Source of the DNA: Papaver somniferum
Lineage: Eukaryota > Streptophyta > Magnoliopsida > Ranunculales > Papaveraceae
Assembly (NCBI RefSeq): GCF_003573695.1
Contig: NC_039358.1
Location: forward strand, 231,025,560 to 231,089,559
DNA length: 64,000 bases
Direction: 5' to 3'
Below are positions 21,649 to 32,660 of the stretch, one piece after another. The notes beneath the pieces were generated by a model. The model did not search any database, was not told the origin of the DNA, and saw only the letters and a program-made list of their open reading frames with translations. Position 1 is the stretch's first letter. The number at the start of each line of letters is the position of its first letter. Position numbers and translations under genes: made by a program.

Positions 21649-24600
21649 ATGGCAATTAACCAAAGTATTCAAGGTTTCAATTATACCCAAAGTCTAATTC
21701 CAATTTTTGATGGTGAGAGTTATGATTATTGGAGTTTACAAATGAAAACATTATTCATTTCACAAGATTTTATGGGATTTTGTAGAAGATGGTTATAAGG
21801 TACCCGAGTCGGCAGAAGCTCTATCGTCATGGACGGATGTAGAGAAAAAGGAGTACAAGGAAAACAAGAAGAAGGATGCTAAAGCACTACTATTTCTACA
21901 ACAAGGGGTAAGCAAAACTATTTTTCCTCGAATTTCGGTGGCGAAAACTTCGAAGGAGGCCTGGAATATTCTCTAAGTAGCATTCCAAGGATCAGAAAAG
22001 GTAATCTCCATTAAACTACAAAACTTATGGCGAGATTTTGATAATCTACTTATGAAAAAAAATGAAACTATCCAGAATTTCTTTTCAAGAGTTACTGGTA
22101 TAGTAAATCAAATTAGTAGTTATGGAGATACCATAGAAAATAAAAGAGTTGTAGAAAAGATTTTAAGGAGCTTACCGTTCAAATTCGATCACATCGTCGC
22201 TGCCATTGAAGAGTCCAAAAATTTATCGACTCTCTCGGTACACGAATTAATGGGTTCACTCGAGGCGCACGAGAAAAGGATAAATAGGTTCGCGGAGCAA
22301 CCGTTGGAGCAGGCGTTTCAAACAAAAATAAATTTCAGTGAAAAGAAAAATACGGAAGCCAGAAAAGAAATCTCCAGAGGGGGATCGTCATCAACATCAC
22401 CTCACGAGAAAGGGTCGACATCAAATCAAGGGCCCAAAAATTTCTACCGCGGACGTGGAAGAGGAAAAGGAAGTTACAGAAACAACAATCAAAGGTACGG
22501 AAAAAATTACTCCTCAAATCTCCATTGCAATGTTTGCAAAAAGTTTGGCCATGCAACTGAAAATTGTAAATATAAGTGCACCAAATGTGATAAATTAAAT
22601 CACATGGAAAAAGATTGTTGGCTTAACGAAGCTAACTATTCCGAGAAAAATGATTCTCAAAATCAAGTATTTTATTCCTGCCTCACCTCGCAACAAGAAG
22701 CGCAAGGTATATGGTATGTCGACAGAGGATGCAGCAGTCATATGACAGGAAACAAAGAATATTTCGTAAAATTGGAGGAGCAAGAGATTCCACCGGTAAA
22801 GCTCGGAGATGGAAAGTTCCAGAATGTTGAAGGAAGATGATTCATATCCGTACGTACAAGGTCAGGTAAAACTCGATACATATCTGATGTTCTTTATGTT
22901 CCTGGCCTAGCTCAAAATTTATTAAGTGTTGGACAACTTATAAGAAAGGGGTACTCACTACATTTCGAAGACGGAGAATGCACAATTTATGATAAAATTA
23001 ACAAGCAATTGGTGGAAAAAGAAAAAATGTCAGGAAATTTTGTCTTTCCTCTATCTATGCCATCAATTGAAAATCGTGCAATGAGTACCAATCATATTGA
23101 TGAATGCAAGTTATGGCATTTGAGGTACGGGCATCTCAACTATAGATCCTTGAAGGTTCTAAAATCAAAGAACATGGTAATTGGTCTTCCCAATATCAGC
23201 GGTGGAGATAAAATATGTGAAGGTTGTATTCTTGGGAAGTTCCATAGACTTCCATTCACAAACAAATCGTGGAGAGCAAGAAGGCCCCTCAAATTGGTGC
23301 ACGCCGATATCTGCGGTCCGACAAGAACAACTTCACTCAACAACAAAAGATATTTTCTCCTATTCGTGGATGATTATACTAGGATGATGTGGGTGTATAT
23401 TCTCGAGCAAAAATCTGAGGCATTCACTAAATTCCTGAAGTTCAAGGCGTTGGCAGAGAAGCAAAGTGGCCATCAACTAAAGGTTTTTCTTACAGACCGT
23501 GGTGGAGAATTTACCTCAAATGAGTTTATCAACTACTGCAAAGAAAACGGTATTAAGAAGGAGCTTACCGTCCGATACACTCCACAACAAAACGGCGTCG
23601 CGGCAAGAAAAAATCGTACGATCGTGGAAATGGCTCGCAGCATGTTGAAATCAAGAAAGCTACCCAACAATTATTGGGCAGAAGCAGTCAACACGGCGGT
23701 CTACATCCTTAATCGTTCGCCAACAAAAGCAGTTCTCAACAAAACTCCATATGAAGCTTGGCATAAGAAAAAACCCGAGGTAACTTCTTTCAGAATTTTC
23801 GGTTGCGTAGCATACTCACATATTCCATCCCAACATAGAGAAAAGTTCGATGAAAAAGGAGAAAAGCTAATATTCATCGGATACAGCGAAGAGTCTAAAG
23901 TGTATAGACTTCTAAAGCCAGATACAAAAGAACTAGTAATTTCAAGAGATGTTATTTTTGATGAATTCAAATCATGGGATTGGAATGATGAAGCAGACAA
24001 CTACGAGTTGCCACTACTCATCGAAGACGAGCCAGATCAGCCACGTCAAGAAGAAACCACTCCACCAGCAAGCCCGAGATCTCCTAGTTCGACACAACAA
24101 AGTACAAGTTCATCTGAATCAAGTGACCCACCTAGAAAGGTGCGTTCCCTAAGAGATATTTATAATGTATCTAATTGTGCTTTTATAGCACTAGAACGTC
24201 AAAAATATGAGGAAGCGGCAAAAGAAGAAAAATGGAGAAACGCCATGGACGAAGAAATGCGAGTAATCGAGAAAAATAAGACATGGGAGCTCGTTAATCA
24301 ACCAATTGACAAAGAAATAATTGGTCTGAAATGGGTCTACAAGACAAAATATAATGAAGATGGGTCAATTCAAAAGCACAAAGCAAGGCTAGTTGAAAAA
24401 GGATATTCCCAGCAACTAGGAATTGACTACAACGAGACATTTGCCCCAGTCGCTCGCATGGAAACAATCCGAATGGTGTTAGCTTTGGCAGCTCAACTCA
24501 AAATGAAAGTCTACCAATTGGACGTAAATTCGGCGTTCCTAAACGGAGAACTTGAAGAAGAGGTGTACGTTGAACAGCCTCAAGGATATGTCTGCAAAGG

Positions 24601-25717
24601 AAAAGAAAAAATAGTATATCGTCTCCGCAAAGCACTATATGGTCTCAAGCAAGCACCGCGTGCATGGAATAACAAAATCGACAAGTATTTCTGAGATAAT
24701 GGATTTGAGAAAAGTCCAAGTGAGCCATCACTCTACATCAAAAAACAAGGTACATATTTTGTAATCGTCTGTCTCTACGTCGATGATTTAATTTATGCCA
24801 GTACAAAACAAGAGATGGCAGAAAAATTTAAGAAGGAGATGATGAAAGAATATGAGATGATAGACTTAGGACTTATGCGATATTTTCTTGGGATTCAAGT
24901 AAAACAATCTCCCGAAGAAATATTCATTTTCCAAGAAAAATATGCAGAAGACTTACTGAAAAGGTTCAACATGATGGATTGCAAACCAATTGCAACTCCA
25001 ATGGGTACCAATGAGAAATTGGTAAAAAATGATGGAGCGACAAAAGTTGATCCAACCTTATTCAGAAGTCTAGTCGGCTCACTGATCTACTTAACAAATA
25101 CAAGGCCAGACATCGTCAATGCTACAAGTATTGTTTCTCGGTTTATGAGCGAGCCAAGCAAATTACATTATGCCGCCGCAAAGAGAATTCTCCGATACAT
25201 CAAGGGAACAAAGGATTTTGGCGTCAAGTATACAAGAGAAGAAGATAATGATTTAATTGGCTTCACAGATAGCGATTGGAAAGGTTCCATTGAAGACCGA
25301 AAGAGCACATCGGGCTATGTTTTCTGTATGAGAACAAAACTTATCTCTTGGAGTTCCAAAAAACAAAGTACGGTAGCACTATCGTCAGCCGAAGCAGAGT
25401 ACATAACATCAACAAGTGCGGCATGTGAAGCAGTGTGGTTGAGTAGAATAATGACCGACCTACAACAAAGGCAAAAACTGCCGACAACTATCTACTGTGA
25501 CAATATGTCTACAATTGCAATGACAAGAAATCCAATCTTCCACGGACGGACGAAGCACATAGAGCTACGACATCACTTCATCAGAGAGCTGGTCGAAAAC
25601 AAGGAAATTGAGCTCCAATTCTATCCAACACAAGAACAAAATGCGGACATTTTCACAAAAGCAGTCACGTTGGATAAGTTCAGTCATTTTAGACACAAGC
25701 TTAACATCACAAATTAA
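21649..25717 (+). pseudogene. Copia gag-pol polyprotein, disabled
   Basis: In order: gag (from 21649) with a UBN2-type region and two zinc knuckles (CNVCKKFGHATENC and CTKCDKLNHMEKDC, about 22533-22620); protease region (WYVDRGCSSHMTG, where DSG is expected); integrase with HHCC finger and DDE core (about 23115-23640); reverse transcriptase with YVDD at about 24777-24788; RNase H (TDSDWKGS, SSAEAEY) ending at 25717. Breaks: an extra base at 21766-21771 shifts the gag frame; in-frame stops at 21974, 22838 and 24692. Key residues are also lost: Arg replaces Ser in the protease motif, and Ala replaces the third catalytic acid of the integrase (NGVAARKNR, normally NGVAERKNR). It cannot make a working polyprotein. 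Confidence 0.92.
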
Positions 25718-25724
25718 GAGGGGG
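25716..25724 (+). other. Polypurine tract of copia element
   Basis: AAGAGGGGG immediately upstream of the 3' LTR, the plus-strand priming site of reverse transcription. It overlaps the end of the RNase H reading frame. Confidence 0.85.
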
Positions 25725-26208
25725 TGTTAAAAATACAAGTTAATTTGTGATCATTATTCTAGAATAATCTTGAAGTCCCCTGTACTAGGTAAAGCCCAGT
25801 ACATTCTAGAGTTTATGGGCCTCTAGAGTCTTCCTTTTAATCACGTGTAATCTAGAGAATTTTTTCTCTAGAATTCTCTTAAGGCATGGTCGATCATAGT
25901 CCCTAGAATTTTCATTTCTAGAGTTTTCTTCTTAGTCACTCACTAGGCCTATAAATAGGCACTCCATGGTTTCATTTTGATCATCAAAAAACTCAAGTGA
26001 GTAGACAAGACTTAGAGTGAGAGCTAGAGTTAGAGTAAGAGCCAAAGTGCCTCTTTGTAAAAAACATAGTGAGCCAAAGTGCTACACTAAAAATTCCCCT
26101 TGTAATATTTTCATTTTCATATTAATATAAGCCTCACCTTTCAATTAACCAGCCTCTCTTCCTAAATTCATTTCCATAAACCCATCGCATTTCCGCATTG
26201 CGCCAACA
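25725..26208 (+). repeat. 3' LTR of copia element
   Basis: 484 bp, TGTTAAAAATAC to CGCCAACA, collinear with the 5' LTR apart from the differences noted for the element. Confidence 0.9.
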
Positions 26209-26289
26209 TGTGGGAGGTGACTGCTGCTTGTAACGGAACTTTCTATGGAAAATGTTTTCATTCCTGTTTAAACAGAGTATAAAGTACAG

Positions 26290-26860
26290 ATGCTTGGCAA
26301 AGATTAAACTTGAGATACAGTTGGAGGGTCTTACATGGAGGTTGAAGCCAAGTCAACAACAAATAGATTAAACTCCTTCTCAGCGTGGATTAACTGGGAG
26401 GGTAGCAGGTGTAAGTAATTATGATGCTATTCCACTTTTACCTAAGGATAGCAGGGCCACTTCTTGGTCTTTGCATCCAGGTGACATTCACATATCTCTT
26501 TTTAGTTTGTATCCATTTTAGATAACTAAACATAACCAGGCATCGAGTTTGTCAATCTCATATTGACCAATTGTCTGGCAGACATCAAAAATTGTGCGAG
26601 GAAATGCTGTGAAATCATCTAAGTCACCTAACAACAACTGGTAAAGTATTATAAAATTCTTGGTTCCTTCATTTTTAATCCTCAAGCTCATTACTCAAGT
26701 ATTTTGGTTCATCAATATACAACTATTCAATAGGTGAAGTTCCGTTCTATCGTGTGAAGCTGCTCAAATTGTTTTCATAAGTTTTATATTTGACCGAGTC
26801 TTTCACTGCGTCGTGAATGTTGTACATTTTCCAACGGGGAATAACAGCAGGTTATAATTA
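26290..26860 (+). pseudogene. Class XI myosin fragments, copy A
   Basis: Short exon-like pieces in myosin XI order. About 26300-26345 reads AKIKLEIQLEGLTWRLKP (start of the coiled coil after the IQ motifs). About 26378-26480 corresponds to the linker before the dilute (DIL) domain and to the GPL-type 'ISPLL.LC.Q' end, with the middle deleted. About 26585-26640 reads TSKIVRGNAVKSSKSP. About 26812-26846 reads LRRECCTFSNGE, the hallmark of the DIL domain, and runs into a stop. These pieces are out of frame with one another and lack the motor domain. They were probably parts of a larger copy, since shortened by deletion. Confidence 0.7.
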
Positions 26861-27000
26861 TCAATTTTTCACTTCGTCGTGAATGACAGTTCTTCAATAT
26901 TTCACTGCGTCGTGAAAAATTAAACCGAGCCTTTCACACGATAGTTCTTGGCAAAGATTAAACTGAGACTTTCACTGCATCGTGAATGACAGTTCTTCAA
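26805..27000 (+). repeat. Repeats of a palindromic word in myosin fragment
   Basis: At least four copies of TTTCACTGCGTCGTGAATG or close variants (about 26809, 26868, 26901, 26969), with shared flanks (GACAGTTCTTCAAT, GGCAAAGATTAAACT). The core TTCAC...GTGAA is palindromic. It partly overlaps the myosin exon encoding LRRECC, so the repeat seems to have been made from exon sequence. Confidence 0.6.
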
Positions 27001-27208
27001 TTTTCCCCCAAGTGGTTTTCATGCCCAGGAATGTACTCGTTATAATTATCTCTTTCAGATTGTTGCGTGCATTTTAATGCTAATTGAATTACAGAATTTA
27101 GGCCCTTTCGGATTTAATGTAGAGTATAGTATATTGGATTAGATAGGATAGGAGTGTTTCATTTGACCACAAAGTAGTCATACTTTTTTCATGTTTTCAC
27201 TCCTTTAG

Positions 27209-27530
27209 GTTTGACGAGAATTGAATGTTGCAAATCGGAATCTGAATGTCGACAAGCTATGGAAGGCTCCCCAGAATAAGGATTTTGTGCCCTGTGTTAA
27301 TCCTAGTCCCTGAGTATTCACATAAGTAACCTGAATTTTTGTTTAATAATTGTGTTTAATTATGCCGTGTAATTCAATTTTGTCGATATATGATTTATTT
27401 ATTTTTTTTTGCTTGTGGTTGTTTGATTCGGTTCCTAAGGAGTCGCGTGGGTACTTGCTTCTACATGCACACAAATGGTGGGCTCAATCAGATGAGAGCT
27501 GCGGTCTGTAATTTTCCTCTCTTTCTCTTT
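27209..27530 (+). pseudogene. GDP-fucose O-fucosyltransferase-like exon fragments
   Basis: Two pieces of the plant DUF246/O-fucosyltransferase family. About 27223-27318 reads NVDKLWKAPQNKDFVPCVNPSP (the 'W..P...F.PC..PSP.Y' region) and ends in a stop. About 27430-27510 contains ESRGYLLLH in one frame and HTNGGLNQMRAA in the next, matching the conserved SRGYLLVHTNGGLNQMRAGI block that helps bind GDP-fucose, split by a frameshift. The remainder of the gene is absent. It lies between two sets of myosin pieces, so it was inserted or joined there. Confidence 0.7.
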
Positions 27531-27648
27531 CTCTGTTGTGTTGTTCTGTTCATAGATTTTCTTTCGTCAGTCGAATAATAAGCAATTGATGTTGATCGTC
27601 TTGTCGCATCGCATGATTACTGAAATGGTGGTTTCTTGTCAACTCATC

Positions 27649-27976
27649 TCAGCGTGGATTAACTGGGAGGATAGCAGAGGTAAGTAATTTTGATTTTATT
27701 CAATTTAAGAAATCATATTCATCAGTTGCCTATCCATGTCAATTTATATTTATATACTGACACAATAAGATTGGTTTTCTGCAGGGATTAAAATCTTCTT
27801 TTAGAGATGCTGGGACGTCGGACGAGAACACATCAAATGAAGTCAGGTATCCAACTGTACTCTTCAAGCAGCAATTAGCTGCATATGTAGAGAAGATTTT
27901 TGGCATGATTCGAGATCTTTCAAAGAAAGAGATAGGGCCACTTCTTAGACTTTGCAACCAGGTGACATTGATTAAA
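27649..27976 (+). pseudogene. Class XI myosin fragment, copy B
   Basis: Begins with the same CAGCGTGGATTAACTGGGAG block as copy A (26380) and continues after a GTAAGT donor and an intron to an exon at about 27786-27960. That exon reads [20 protein letters not shown], then a [13 protein letters not shown] segment, the conserved start of the DIL domain of class XI myosins. The following GTGACATT intron start and the TGTGAAGCTGCTCAAA.TGTT word also recur in copy A. So A and B are duplicates, with A missing the central part of this exon. Confidence 0.75.
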
Positions 27977-29020
27977 TAGGCGAGTCTAGTTCTACCATGT
28001 GAAGCTGCTCAAACTGTTCATTTCAATTTTCTGTTATGAGCAAACATGAACTGAGTATATAACTTAGGATACAATTTGTTTAGCTAATTTCAGGAGCTAT
28101 AAAGGGTCGTTCTCATTTCTAGTGCAGATGGTGCACTATGTATGTCCAAGTTGTGTAAAATTTTGGTAGTTTGAAAATATCACCTTTTGGTTGTTTTCCA
28201 GATTTTTTTTTTATGAGACTTGGTAGTGTAAATGACCGAATCTTTTTTGTCAACAACTTGATTTCATGAACGAGAATCTATTTTGGGATAAAATGCAGTC
28301 CGAATAAATGTTTAACAGGATAAAGGGAAAGGCATCCTGCCTAAGAAACTGAAAAGAACATTCAAATTTTTTCAAACTTTAACAACGCTTTTTACGTTTT
28401 GCTATTAGTCATTATATGACCATTAGAAATTCATCTGGACGGATTTGGGAACCGTCCCTACATCCGCACTTCCGCCCCCAAAAGTATTAATGACGGTTGG
28501 ATCTGGGGATGCTAACAAAACTGTCCCTAACATCTTGTTGGGACGGATTTTTGACTGTCCCAAGAGCCTTCTATTTTGGAGAGAAAAACAAAATTTCGGT
28601 TATAACACGAAGGAAAGGGTTCAATTATTAAGTAGAAGTTATGTACAAGACAGATGCACTGGGAAAACGAGACAAGAACTTAAAAAACTGAATAGATAGA
28701 TAATATTTAAGAATGAGATGTTCATTTTCTATATCGGGCTCTATGTTGATGCCACCTCATGTTGGGTGCATTGGATGCACTAACTTTCGATGCCATGTAT
28801 CATTTTCCAATAAATCATACGCAGTTATTGAGGTGCCACCTGAAATGCCTACTAAATTTGGGGTTGACAGTCTGAATTTGATAGACTATTTTCTGATAAT
28901 AGCCGAAAATAGTCAATGGGTTGATTTCACCTTGTAGTTGGATAATGATTCGTCTGTCAATAACAAATGAACACCAAATTTTAGAATCTATCATTTCTCA
29001 GCAATCAAGTTTTCTATCTC
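27977..29020. other. Intergenic between myosin fragment and CHX gene
   Basis: No gene recognised. At 28435-28565 the words GACGGATTTG..ACCGTCCC and GGGACGGATTTTTGACTGTCCC form imperfect palindromes, resembling transposon subterminal repeats, but no terminal inverted repeat or target duplication could be fixed. Short frames at 28445-28940 lack family resemblance. Confidence 0.4.
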
Positions 29021-29021
29021 A

Positions 29022-29031
29022 TTTATATAAA
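29022..29031 (+). promoter_or_regulatory. TATA box of CHX gene
   Basis: TTTATATAAA at 29022-29031, about 110 bases upstream of the chosen ATG, followed by a C/T-rich leader. This fits a core promoter with transcription starting near 29055. Confidence 0.55.
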
Positions 29032-29138
29032 CCTCGGAAGAAAAGAAGAAACATAAAAACATTTGTTTCCTTTCCTTGTTGCTTCCTTTCTCGCTGCCGA
29101 ACGCTTGCGGTTCCTGCTGCTGCTTAGGAGGGAGAGAT

Positions 29139-30067
29139 ATGTTGAAACCGAGAGGTTATCGGATGTGTACAACTCCAGGCATAGTCGGTTCAGACAAAGG
29201 AGGATTATTTTACGAAGATTTAGATAAGTTCGAGAGTTTTGGTCCTCTACCAAGTATTTGCTTGCAAATTAGTATACTTTCTCTTGTACCCCATTTCATA
29301 CATATGGCATTGTCACGGTTCCATCAACCCTTACTTGTTTCTCAAATACTGGTAAGGCTTGTTTATTATGCTTTCTTTATTTTTTCGAGGACGTATGTTT
29401 TTGTTTTTATGAATATTGATGGCTTGGTCATATACAGTAGAAACTCTGCTGCCGGGACCATCACATTTATTAATTAAATGAGACATTAATCAACCGATAA
29501 ATTAATACTTATTAATTTATAAATAAATTTCATATCAAATAATTAGTTTCTATACAAACAAGATACCATATCATAACTTTTAAATTTTCTATATAAATAC
29601 AATATCAATATCAAATCATATTTTTATAAATATAATATCCAATCATATTTTTAATTTCTTATCAATATCAAATCATTTTTTTTATAAACATAATATCACA
29701 TCATATTTTCTAAATAGATTTTTATCAAAAAAAATAATATTTCATATAGAAATACAATATGAAATCATACTACTAACAAATAAAAAAATATTTTATATAA
29801 ATACAATATGAAATCATACTACTAACACAAACAAATCATACCATAAATATGGCTTCTCATCTTAAAAGTGTTAAAAAGTCAACAATGACCTATGAAATTC
29901 GTAGAACATTACTCAAGCACACAAGAAGGATAATTTAACAATACCAAAAATTCTTGCAATAATAAGAAAAATTAGAGAAGAAATTCAATGCGATATTGAT
30001 TTTAGCAAACAACAGAAGACACCTAAATCATTTTTCAAAAAGTCTTCGTAAATCATATATGTATTAA

Positions 30068-30098
<31 letters not shown>

Positions 30099-32660
30099 CC
30101 AAAAATATATATATTTAATTATATATATATATATAATGCATTATTAATTTATATTTCATACGAGGCCTACATAGGTAATTAAAAAAGTATTAACTTATAA
30201 TTTTAGCGAATTATTAATTTGGCACGGTGTCCACGACTCGGGACCGGCCAAAAATATTATTTAAAAAAGTTTATTAAATAATCGAGTATTAATTAAAAGA
30301 GTTTTTACTGTATGTTTTATACATGTACAGGGAGGGATACTTGTTAGCCCATGGGTTTTTGGCGTTCCGTTTATAAGGGTGCCACATCTCAAGAACCCTG
30401 TCGGAATTGGTTATTTCATATTCCCTCGAGATGGATTTCAAGTAGTAGACATGCTTGCTCATTTCAGTTGCATGTTTTATATATTTAAAGTTGGAGTGCA
30501 AATGGATCCCAAAATATTAAAGAGAGCTGGGTGGCGACCATGCATCATCGGATTCTTTTGTATGGTTTGCTCTTATGTAGCTGGACTTCAAATTTCCCAT
30601 GGACTCGTAAATGAAAATGTACCGGGACTAAAGACATATAATAGGTACTCTGATAGAGTAGTAGATCTATTCGGCATGATATCCTTCCCTGTTATCGTCT
30701 ATGTGCTCGATGATTTTAAAATTCTTAACTCTGAGCTAGGTAATTCAGCGATTCATATATCAATGGTTGCTGATTTTCTTCATCTGGGTTTAAAATTCTG
30801 GAGCATTTTCCACCAAATGACCAGAAGTGGAAACCTAACATATGCGCTACCTGCAGTGTTAATTTTATTGGGGACGGTGATTTATGTGTTTTTTATTGTG
30901 CGGCCGGCAGCGTTATGGATTGTAAAGAATACCCCTGAAGGGAGACCTGTAGATGATATTTACATTACCTTGATAATGATTTCAGTTCTGCTGTGTGGAT
31001 TAGCTAGTGAATATTGTGGATTGAATGGTACAGTTGGGGTTTTCTTACTAGGTTTGGCTATACCTGATGGTCCACCTTTAGGATCAGCTCTAGTTAAGAA
31101 GCTACGCATTGTTTCTGTATTTTTCATGCCTCTTCATATGGGTATCGTTGGATATAAGACGAACATTCACTTAGTTACTTTTGTATATCTATGGCGTGTT
31201 TTACTGATCATCCTCGGTAGTATCCTTGGAAAGTTTATCGGGCTTTTCATCCCAGCTGTGCTTCTTGGAGTCTCGCCGCGAGATAGTTTCTTGCTTGTAC
31301 TTATTATGAATCTTAAAGGCATTGTCGAGGTTTCCACACTTAACACCTGGTTAGACTCAGTAAATACCAAAGTGCGTCTTCAAACACAAAGTTATTTTTT
31401 TTAGTTATTGCAGAATATGTTATAGCATCTTACCAAGTAATTTGAATAATCCATTGACATCTTTTCTTATTTATTCTGCAGGAAATTTTTACTTCATCAA
31501 ATACAATCATGGTTCTCGCACTTGTAGTGCTAGTAGCTATTATTACACCCGCGGTGAAATACCTCTATGAACCTTCATCGAAATATTTAACCTACAAAGG
31601 AAGGTCAATTTTGCAGTCGAATGAAAACAACTCAGATTTTCGAGTGCTTGTATGTGTCCATACCATAGATGATGTTCCCGCCATTATGAGAATCATTGAA
31701 GCCTCCAATCCTACCAAACTCCACCCACTCACCATTTACCTCCTCCATCTCGTTGAGCTTGTGGGTCGTGCTTCTCCTCTCCTTATATCCCACAAATTGG
31801 ATGAACTTGCTTCCACATCAAACCCTACCAAATCAGAAAGGATAATCAATGTTTTCCAAAAATTGCAAAACCGATACAAGAACCTTGTTACGGTTCATCC
31901 CTTCACAACTATCTCTCCATATGCTTCAATGCACAACGATATATGCACCATGGCAGTCGACAAGAAGGCTGCTCTCGTTATCTTCCCTTTCTGCAGGCAA
32001 GATGCAAGTCTGAGGGGTGATCTGGCCAGACCAAATATTTCCAATCGTGCAATAAAAACCCTTCTTCAAAATATGTTGCGGCACACCCCATGCTCAGTCG
32101 GGATCTTAATGGATGGTAGTAATCTGCAAACAAAATCTAGTTGCTTCTTGCCCGACACACCTTACCGAGTGATTGTACTTTTTTTCGGTGGCCCGGATGA
32201 TCGAGAAGCATTGGCTTTTGCAATGAATATGATTCATCATCCGCACGTGTTTGTTACTCTTGTTAGGTTTTATGGTCCTGCAAGTTTATCATCCAACGGA
32301 GTTATTGACCATTACAATGAATCGGTTAGAATTGATATTGAGGGGAGGAACATGTTTCTTGATGATGAATTAGTAGACCATTTCAGGGTTAACACCATGC
32401 ATGATGAAACATTGATATACAAAGAAGTAGAGGTAAAAGATGGTGCAGAAACAATATGGGCCGTCCGGTCACTTCACCAAGATTTTGATCTTATGCTCGT
32501 AGGAAAACAACAAATAGCTGATTCAAAAATAATTTCAGGATTAGATGAAAATTGGGATGAATGTGGAGAGCTAGGAACTATCGGAGATTTGGTAACATCT
32601 CCTGATTATGGTGCCGAGGGCTCAATCTTAATAATTCACCGACGGCAAGACATTAGTTAA
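29139..32660 (+). CDS. CHX-type cation/H+ antiporter
   Basis: Three exons with GT-AG introns in phase 0: 29139-29351, 30331-31359, 31482-32660, about 806 codons, within the usual 780-850 of plant CHX proteins. Exons 1-2 and the start of exon 3 encode the membrane-embedded Na+/H+ exchanger (CPA2) domain, about 12 hydrophobic segments starting at PLPSICLQISILSLV. Exon 3 encodes the long soluble tail (FRVLVCVHTIDDVPAIMRII, LLQNMLRHTPCSVGIL, YRVIVLFFGGPDDREALAFA), the two nucleotide-binding-like halves seen in this family. CHX proteins exchange K+ or other monovalent cations for H+ at endomembranes or plasma membrane. The usual polar-Asp pair in the transport core reads MVADF, so transport details may differ. 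The start was chosen for its position after the TATA box and the MCTTPGIVGSD opening. Intron 1 carries a MITE-like insertion. Confidence 0.85.
29433..30312. mobile_element. Inverted-repeat element in CHX intron 1
   Basis: The ends TACAGTAGAAACTCT and (complement) TACAGTAAAAACTCTTTT are inverted; the inner GCCGGGACC at 29451 pairs with GGGACCGGCC at 30240. The roughly 880-bp interior is almost pure A/T with repeats of ATATCAAATCATATTTTTATA and (TA)n. It resembles widespread plant MITEs with CAGTARAACCTCTATAAATTAATA ends. The target duplication was not resolved (TA or TAT possible). Confidence 0.6.
30066..30137. repeat. (TA)n microsatellite
   Basis: Two TA runs (about 30068-30095 and 30118-30136) inside the intron-1 element of the CHX gene. 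Confidence 0.85.

Larger units (their letters stand above)
21116..26208 (+). mobile_element. Ty1/copia LTR retrotransposon, complete but inactive
   Basis: 5.09 kb with two LTRs (485 and 484 bp), a primer-binding site, gag-pol in copia order (protease, integrase, reverse transcriptase, RNase H) and a polypurine tract. Flanks TGTAG (21111-21115) and TGTGG (26209-26213) match at 4 of 5 as the target duplication. By hand count the LTRs differ by about 13 substitutions and one indel (roughly 2.7 percent), so insertion was fairly recent but the coding region already carries several stops. It lies between the TlyA pseudogene and the myosin fragments. Confidence 0.92.

Noticed and set aside
28445..28937. 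Two ORFs of 74-84 codons upstream of CHX
   Set aside because: No resemblance to CHX N-termini or other families. The TATA box at 29022 lies downstream of them, so they are not part of the CHX transcript.
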